Assembly (NCBI GenBank): GCA_001804285.1
Contig: MHFR01000063.1
Location: forward strand, 1 to 38,900
From: Candidatus Danuiimicrobium aquiferis
GTDB lineage: Bacteria > Omnitrophota > Omnitrophia > Omnitrophales > Danuiimicrobiaceae
Length of the DNA stretch: 38,900 bases
Direction of reading: 5' to 3'
The first letter of the stretch is position 1; each line of letters begins with the position of its first letter. Made by a program: the position numbers and the translations under genes. The notes under the pieces are model-generated. The model saw nothing but the letters and a program-made list of their open reading frames with translations, searched no databases and was not told the origin of the DNA. Below, piece by piece: positions 33,949-38,900 of the stretch.

Positions 33949-34078
33949 TGTTTAGCGTTTCAAAATACCTAAAGTCATTCCCGCACGCTTGAGGCGGGAA
34001 TCTCTTCTTTACCTGGTTATGGATCCCCGACAAAAGATTTCGGGGATGACGCATAAAGTGTTGCAATGACGCTAAACA
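33949..34078. repeat. Palindromic MITE-like repeat, copy D
   Basis: Perfect 10-base ends TGTTTAGCGT (33949-33958) and ACGCTAAACA (34069-34078), with inner ends GTCATTCCCG (33974-33983) and CGGGGATGAC (34041-34050). The core has GCGGGAATC and GGATCCCCG in opposite orientation. Confidence 0.8.
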
Positions 34079-34293
34079 CGTACCGAGGGAGAAGGAATAA
34101 GAGCGTTATCCACTTTTGGGTGAAATCGCGCAGATTTGATGATGAATTGCGCCATTTGAGCAGAAACGAACATTTTTTCGGTCCTTGGTGGAAAAATTGA
34201 GAATGTTTCCGGATGATCAGAAAATAAAAATATTATCTGTAAACCTTGTCTGATTTTAATGTTTGTATCAAAAAAACTAACAAAATTAAATGT

Positions 34294-34308
34294 TGGCATA
34301 AAATTTGA
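34294..34308 (+). promoter_or_regulatory. Possible sigma54-type -24/-12 site
   Basis: TGGCATAAAATTTGA has the same TGGCAT-N5-TTGA pattern as 17819-17833. If used, transcription would begin near 34319, which leaves almost no leader and would exclude the AAGG ribosome site. This weakens the call. Confidence 0.22.
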
Positions 34309-34323
34309 GACATATAAGGCATT

Positions 34324-35100
34324 ATGAAAAATAAAAACCTATTCCTCATCATCATTTCCGTTGGTTTTATTGGTTTATTGTCCTCGTGCAAAGATCTTGA
34401 AGTCCTCCAGCACGCTTTAGACGAGTACACGGTACCGGGAGCCGAATATGTCGGATCAGAGACCTGTGCGGTCTGCCATGAAAAAGAAACCAGAGATTTT
34501 AAATTGTCAACTCACCAGCGAATTGCAATTCCATTAGAGAAGGACGGCAAGGCGACGAAAGTGGAAGGTTGCGAAATGTGCCACGGTGCCGGCAGTCTTC
34601 ACGTTGATGGCGGCGGCGGCAAAGGCAATCATATTATTAATCCGAGCAAAGATCCGAAAGCTTGCATGGCGTGCCATACGGACAAGGAAGCACAGTTCAA
34701 AATGCCGTTTCGCCATCCCGTTCTTGAAGGGAGAATGAGTTGCACCGATTGTCACAGTCCTCACGGCCAGGAAGTCAGGCCATGGTCTGCTGTTTCTGTC
34801 GAGAATATCAATGAGGTCTGTTTTAAATGTCATAAAGACCAGAGGGGTCCATTTGTGGTTGAGCATCCTGCCCTGAGAGACGGGTGCACAACTTGTCATG
34901 ATGTGCATGGCTCAATCAATGACAAGATGTTAATTGCGCGTGATGTGACGCTATGCTTAAAGTGCCATACGCAGCAAAACTGGCCGACCGTTGGAAATAC
35001 GGCACATACCTCATCAAGGATTAATGCCGGGGCATGTTGGAGTTCAGCATGTCACGTTGCGGTTCACGGGTCTAATTTTGACGATCATCTGCGTAATTAA
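34324..35100 (+). CDS. DmsE/MtrA-like octaheme lipoprotein cytochrome
   Basis: 258 residues. A lipoprotein signal with lipobox LLSSC (Cys about 21) is followed by seven CxxCH sites (CAVCH, CEMCH, CMACH, CTDCH, CFKCH, CTTCH, CLKCH) and one expanded site, ACWSSACHVAVHGSN, with four residues between the cysteines. The order and the ending match the DmsE/MtrA/PioA family, which has about ten hemes and plugs a porin to carry electrons across the outer membrane. Here eight hemes are expected. The barrel gene follows 11 bases later, which supports a porin-cytochrome complex. Confidence 0.87.
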   Translation: MKNKNLFLIIISVGFIGLLSSCKDLEVLQHALDEYTVPGAEYVGSETCAVCHEKETRDFKLSTHQRIAIPLEKDGKATKVEGCEMCHGAGSLHVDGGGGKGNHIINPSKDPKACMACHTDKEAQFKMPFRHPVLEGRMSCTDCHSPHGQEVRPWSAVSVENINEVCFKCHKDQRGPFVVEHPALRDGCTTCHDVHGSINDKMLIARDVTLCLKCHTQQNWPTVGNTAHTSSRINAGACWSSACHVAVHGSNFDDHLRN

Positions 35101-35111
35101 GGAAAAAACTT

Positions 35112-37400
35112 ATGAAGCAAATTCAGAGAGCTTTCATTAGTGGTGTGGTCGTTATGGTTTTGATGTTTCCGCAAACACTCCATGCCGCTGTTATTCAAAA
35201 AGCGAAAGATGGTGTTGTGGCTTTGAAAGATCAGGTGGTTAGCGCCGGTTCTTACGTAAAGAATCGTGTCGTCAATGCAAAAAAGGACGCCGGTAATGTA
35301 AAAAGCAAAGTAGTTAGTGCTGGCGATTACACGAAGGATCACATCACGGATGTAAATATAGAGGCACTTCCTGGGAGATTTGCGTTTGTATCAGGAGATT
35401 ACAAAAAGTTTCAGGCTCATCAGTGGATGGAGGCAGGATATGTGGGCGGCATTAAAGATCTATCCGTGAAATATGTTGATGAAAAAGAGGGGATTACGGC
35501 TGATATGGAAGCCGGAGCGATTATTGATGAGTATGATTACAAAGGCGCCATCGAAATCGAGAAAGAGGAAGAGTGGTTTGCGAAATTTGAGTTCAGTCAA
35601 TTTCCGAAGTATTTTAGTGATCGAGGAGGCGTTTATTATCCGTTTCCCGTAAATAGCGATCCGGCGAGCGGGAGAGACCTGAGATTAGATATCGGAAAGT
35701 TTGCTTTTGAGGCGGGGCTGCTTGAAAAGGGAAACCGGCCGGAAATTATATTCGAGTATGAGCACGAGAAAAAAAATGGAGATAAATCGAGTACAGCATG
35801 GACGAGTGTAACGGAAGGCGGCATTGGGAAAAAAATCGGTCCAGCATTCCGGGAAATCACTGAAAATGTGGATGATTTTAACCTAAATCTAAAAAAGGAT
35901 ATTAAAGGTTATACAGTCAAAGCCGGACAGAATTTCGAAATTGTTACCTCGAATAGTTTGTCTAATCAGCAAAACATATCGTCATCGGGTGGAAACAACG
36001 CATATCTCCACACGCAGGACATAACGCTCCAAGCGAAATCGTTCGCGACCAATTTAGGCGCGGAGCGCTGGTTCTTAAATGAAAAAGTATTTAGTGGTGC
36101 TGCCTATAAATACGCGCGCATTAATAATAGGGAAAAAGAAAATATGAGGGATGTTGTCAACGGAGCGCCTAGCGCACGCGGATCAACATTTTCAGAAAAT
36201 AAATTCAATGCCCGCGCTAATAATTCTGATAATAGTAATCTTGCAGTATTAGGAACGACGGTGATGCCGTGGAAGTGGCTGATGGTCAACGGGCGACTCA
36301 AAGGCGAAATTAAAGACAACAACGGGTTCTCGACATATCCGTCGGATATCGGGACGGGCGGCGGCACAAGCTCTTCTACTATCAACGCGTCTGCACCGGA
36401 TGGGATTATCGATCATACGGAAGTAACGGATTTGGTGCAGAGCCAGAAGAAACTGGGAGAGGGGCTTTCTTTAAGATTTAAAGCAATCCCAAGGACAGCG
36501 CTTTATAGCGATGTTGACTTGGAACAAGTCCTCTATCATAGGAATAGCGCTAGAGAGCCTGTTGGTGGCCAAAGCCCAGCGGCTGTCGCTTCGGGAGAAA
36601 GTATTATTAGGGAGGTGATCACACATTCGCCGCGTTTTAATTGGACGATCGGCGGAAATTATCAGCCGTGGATGTTTTTAAATTCTACGGCTCAATTTCG
36701 GTATAAATGGGCAAGGGATAATATCAATAACCATTGGCCACAGGGCAATCTGATAACAGATCCGGACATTGCATTTTATGAGGATGTTAAAAAACATGTC
36801 GTGGAATTGACATCGAAAACAAGTGTTCGTCCTTGCCGGCTGGTGCAATCTTCGTTTCGATATCAGCTGACGAATACACAATATTTCACAACATTTGCCC
36901 AGCCGTTATCAAAGACTATCCGAACACAGTATTTTACGAATGTTTATACAATTGACACGTCGTTATATCTGAGGAAGGATACCACTCTAACGGGTGCATT
37001 TTCAAAACAAAATCATTCGCTTTTTCTTCCGTCAATCACGTTTCCGACCTTCAACACAAACAGTAACAACTGGATGCTGACGGGAGATTATCACCCTAAC
37101 GGTAAAGTTTCAATCTATAGCACTCTTTATTACAGTATCGCCAGAAATTACGATAATTTTACCGGTGGTGGCGATGGAGCGTCTAACCTTGGAGCTCCGT
37201 TCACTCCGACAAGCGGATTGCCGCTTGGCGCAGATTTTACAAGAACAGGGATTACAGTTGGTGTGAAGTGGAGTCCAAAGGAACGTATTACGGTTTCTCC
37301 TCAATTTGCTTTCTACCGGTATAATCCTAATCACAAGTTTGACTTAGGTGGCTATGAAGCCTATGTCGGCTCGTTAGAAATAAGCTACAATTGGGCTTAA
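35112..37400 (+). CDS. Outer-membrane porin of the electron conduit (MtrB/PioB-like)
   Basis: 762 residues with a signal peptide (RAFISGVVVMVLMFPQTLHA). Residues 27-80 contain a repeated segment (VVSAGSYVKNRVVNAK and VVSAGDYTKDHITDV), then a long run of alternating amphipathic strands, ending in the typical barrel C-terminus LEISYNWA. Size and position after the octaheme cytochrome fit the MtrB/PioB role: a barrel that sheathes the cytochrome. The N-terminal CXXC of Shewanella MtrB is absent; the only cysteine is in RPCRLVQ. The assignment rests on context and general shape rather than on strong motifs. No cell-surface cytochrome (MtrC/OmcA-like) follows. Confidence 0.75.
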   Translation: MKQIQRAFISGVVVMVLMFPQTLHAAVIQKAKDGVVALKDQVVSAGSYVKNRVVNAKKDAGNVKSKVVSAGDYTKDHITDVNIEALPGRFAFVSGDYKKFQAHQWMEAGYVGGIKDLSVKYVDEKEGITADMEAGAIIDEYDYKGAIEIEKEEEWFAKFEFSQFPKYFSDRGGVYYPFPVNSDPASGRDLRLDIGKFAFEAGLLEKGNRPEIIFEYEHEKKNGDKSSTAWTSVTEGGIGKKIGPAFREITENVDDFNLNLKKDIKGYTVKAGQNFEIVTSNSLSNQQNISSSGGNNAYLHTQDITLQAKSFATNLGAERWFLNEKVFSGAAYKYARINNREKENMRDVVNGAPSARGSTFSENKFNARANNSDNSNLAVLGTTVMPWKWLMVNGRLKGEIKDNNGFSTYPSDIGTGGGTSSSTINASAPDGIIDHTEVTDLVQSQKKLGEGLSLRFKAIPRTALYSDVDLEQVLYHRNSAREPVGGQSPAAVASGESIIREVITHSPRFNWTIGGNYQPWMFLNSTAQFRYKWARDNINNHWPQGNLITDPDIAFYEDVKKHVVELTSKTSVRPCRLVQSSFRYQLTNTQYFTTFAQPLSKTIRTQYFTNVYTIDTSLYLRKDTTLTGAFSKQNHSLFLPSITFPTFNTNSNNWMLTGDYHPNGKVSIYSTLYYSIARNYDNFTGGGDGASNLGAPFTPTSGLPLGADFTRTGITVGVKWSPKERITVSPQFAFYRYNPNHKFDLGGYEAYVGSLEISYNWA

Positions 37401-37797
37401 ACGCCCGTCTTTAGAAGCTTCTTCAGAGTTCACATTTCTCTTCAATAATTAATCCAATTCTGCTAATCTATCCCCTCGATTCAATCTATAGATAGAAAGC
37501 TGAGTTCTGCAAATTTCTGTCATTCCCGCAAGCTTTAAGCGGGAATCCAGAAAATTAGAGCGACTTATAGATAAACGTTATTGAGTGTTTATTAGATGCT
37601 CTTATAAGGACATCTATCGAAATGTACGAATTAGGATTGTTTCGTAAGATGTCCTAACATGGATCCCCGATAAAAGCACGGCGGAGCAGTGCTGCTTCGC
37701 TGCATTCGGGGATGACAACTCATTATTTGTCAAAGAGTTATGATTGTTACGTTATGAAATTTGCAAAACTCAAGTTAGAAAGCTGAGCCTTAAATCA
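37401..37797. other. Gap between barrel and radical SAM genes
   Basis: 397 bases without a gene, mostly repeat copy E. A short perfect palindrome, AGAAGCTTCT (about 37414-37423), follows the barrel stop but lacks a T-run, so it is not a convincing terminator. Confidence 0.5.
37500..37773. repeat. Palindromic repeat, copy E, with a nested palindrome
   Basis: Ends CTGAGTTCTGCAAATTTC (37500-37517) and GAAATTTGCAAAACTCAA (37756-37773) are complementary at 16 of 18 positions. Inner ends GTCATTCCCG (about 37519) and CGGGGATGAC (to about 37716) match the other copies. Inside, AGGACATCT (about 37607-37615) and AGATGTCCT (about 37647-37655) form a second palindrome unlike the rest. A 12-base direct repeat TAGAAAGCTGAG lies on both sides (37493-37504 and 37776-37787), like a target-site duplication. 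Confidence 0.8.
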
Positions 37798-38900
37798 ATG
37801 GACTTCAGTCAGTTCGATTTTAATCAAAGACCTTTTCTTGTTATTTGGGAAACAACGCATGCCTGCGATCTTGAATGTATTCACTGCCGGGCATCTGCCG
37901 AGCCCAATCCAGATCCGAATGAACTGACTCACGAAGAAGGCCTACGGGTGATTCGAGAGGTGAAGGAAATGGGAACGCCGATCCTTATCTTTAGCGGCGG
38001 AGATCCGTTGAAACGTAAAGACTTGCCGGATCTGATCCGCTATGCCAAGTCCCTCGGGCTTCGAACGGGCGCGATTCCTGCGGTGACTCCGTTACTCACG
38101 CGGGAGCGGATTAAGGAATTGAAAGACTGCGGACTGGATCAAATTGCATTCAGTTTGGATGCAGCTGATCAGGCCGAACACGATAAATTTCGGAAAGTAG
38201 AAGGTGTTTTCAAACGGACGTTGGAAAGTGTTGCAATTGCCAATGAATACGGACTGGCCGTTCAAATCAACTCACTGATCAATGTCCACAACTCCGAACA
38301 GCTGGACGAACTGATCAAATTGGTCGGAAACCTGAAAATTGTTTTCTGGGAAGTTTTTTTCTTGGTTCCGACTGGGCGCGGCAAAGAGTTGCCGCTTCTC
38401 GTTGCCGAAAAGTTCGACGCTGCATTCGAAAAAATTTATGCATTAAGCCATCATGTTAAATTTATTGTCAAAGTTACAGAAGCACCGCATTACCGGAAAT
38501 TTTATTTTGAGAAGGAAATAGCCAAGCATGGGATTTCGATCGATTCGTTGTCTCTTAATGAAATTGATATGCCGGCTTTCCTGAAAAAAAGCGCGGGACC
38601 GGGAGGTAGCATCGGGCATGCGCCGCAGGGCGTAAATTCCGGAAAGGGTTTTATTTTTATTTCGCATCTCGGGGAAGTGATGCCGAGCGGTTTTTTACCG
38701 ATTGTGGCGGGGAACGTGCGTGAAAAGTCCCTAAAGGAGATTTATCGGAATGCTCCTCTCCTCAAAGAATTGAGGGATCCGGATCTTTTAAAGGGCCGGT
38801 GCGGGATTTGTCCTTTTCGAAGTATCTGCGGCGGTTCGAGGTCGAGGGCGTATGCTGTTCGGGGAGATTATTTGGAAGAAGATGATTGCTGCTCGTATCA
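37798..38900 (+). CDS. Radical SAM/SPASM protein, NirJ/AhbC-related (TIGR04053-like), truncated by window end
   Basis: Starts at ATG 37798 and stays open to the last base (367 codons seen). The cluster motif is ACDLECIHCRASAEP (CxxxCxxC) near residue 24, then FSGGDPLKRKDLPDLI, AFSLD, VPTGRGKELP and the SPASM-type cysteines CGICPFRSICGG, ending with a GDYLEEDDCCSY stretch just before the edge. These match the radical SAM group related to AhbC, AhbD and NirJ, which modify heme precursors or form heme d1. Given hemA, hemB, hemCD and hemL in the same window, a part in tetrapyrrole modification is plausible but not shown. Relatives are about 370-400 residues long, so only a few residues should be missing. 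Confidence 0.88.
   Translation, partial: MDFSQFDFNQRPFLVIWETTHACDLECIHCRASAEPNPDPNELTHEEGLRVIREVKEMGTPILIFSGGDPLKRKDLPDLIRYAKSLGLRTGAIPAVTPLLTRERIKELKDCGLDQIAFSLDAADQAEHDKFRKVEGVFKRTLESVAIANEYGLAVQINSLINVHNSEQLDELIKLVGNLKIVFWEVFFLVPTGRGKELPLLVAEKFDAAFEKIYALSHHVKFIVKVTEAPHYRKFYFEKEIAKHGISIDSLSLNEIDMPAFLKKSAGPGGSIGHAPQGVNSGKGFIFISHLGEVMPSGFLPIVAGNVREKSLKEIYRNAPLLKELRDPDLLKGRCGICPFRSICGGSRSRAYAVRGDYLEEDDCCSY

Larger units (their letters stand above)
33902..34323. other. Gap before the outer-membrane conduit genes
   Basis: 422 bases without a supported gene. It holds palindromic repeat copy D (33949-34078) and an AT-rich leader ending in a weak -24/-12-like site. AAGG (34315-34318) is the ribosome site of the next gene. 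Confidence 0.5.

Noticed and set aside
19763-37773. Reading the repeated palindromes as a CRISPR array
   Set aside because: The copies are kilobases apart, lie in separate gaps, have no regular spacers, and no cas gene is present.

Overview
The window reads as one continuous heme, cytochrome c and electron-transfer region of a Gram-negative bacterium. Outer-membrane barrels, lipoprotein and Tat signals and periplasmic multiheme cytochromes all point that way. About 68 heme c attachment motifs are encoded in under 39 kb. Cytochrome maturation is of the ResB/CcsA type (system II), and heme synthesis starts from glutamate (GluTR and GSA aminomutase). The combination suggests a metal- or electrode-respiring, or otherwise cytochrome-rich, anaerobe of a deep lineage. 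I cannot name the phylum from sequence alone.

Layout. 1-911: no convincing gene, but a dense series of RNA-like hairpins. 912-3586 (+): a fused hemC-hemD gene and hemL, translationally coupled. 3735-8006 (+): a sigma70-type promoter overlapped by a Fur box, then fur, an ArsP-type permease, a small ORF, hemP, a small outer-membrane barrel, a YHS-domain protein, a remnant-like heme ORF and hemB. 8003-17614 (-): hemA, a 19-heme cytochrome c/cytochrome b fusion, a NapH-like ferredoxin membrane protein, a DsbD/SafE-like membrane protein, a membrane-embedded spermidine-synthase-like protein and an AmmeMemoRadiSam-type radical SAM enzyme.

17874-28395 (+): a respiratory cluster with a 9-heme anchored cytochrome, Rieske protein, cytochrome b, tetraheme c554-like protein, octaheme anchored cytochrome, a four-cluster ferredoxin, an NrfD-like quinone subunit, a NapC-related cytochrome with an odd heme site, and an 11-heme/cytochrome b fusion. 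28750-33901 (+): ResB, CcsA, a histidine kinase whose periplasmic sensor carries a heme c motif, and an NtrC-type regulator. 34324-37400 (+): a DmsE/MtrA-like lipoprotein cytochrome and a large outer-membrane barrel, i.e. a porin-cytochrome conduit. 37798 to the end (+): a radical SAM/SPASM protein of the NirJ/AhbC-related group, cut off by the window edge.

How it may fit together (inference): the hem genes supply heme, ResB/CcsA attach it, and the Rieske/cytochrome b/NrfD assembly and the two multiheme-cytochrome b fusions exchange electrons between quinones and periplasmic hemes. The octaheme lipoprotein and barrel would pass electrons across the outer membrane. The heme-bearing kinase and its regulator could sense redox or ligand state and control the set.

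The intergenic gaps hold a family of palindromic, MITE-like repeats, one of them apparently nested and flanked by a direct repeat. The most striking single gene is the HemC-HemD fusion: it keeps the catalytic residues of HemC but lacks the whole domain that holds the dipyrromethane cofactor.
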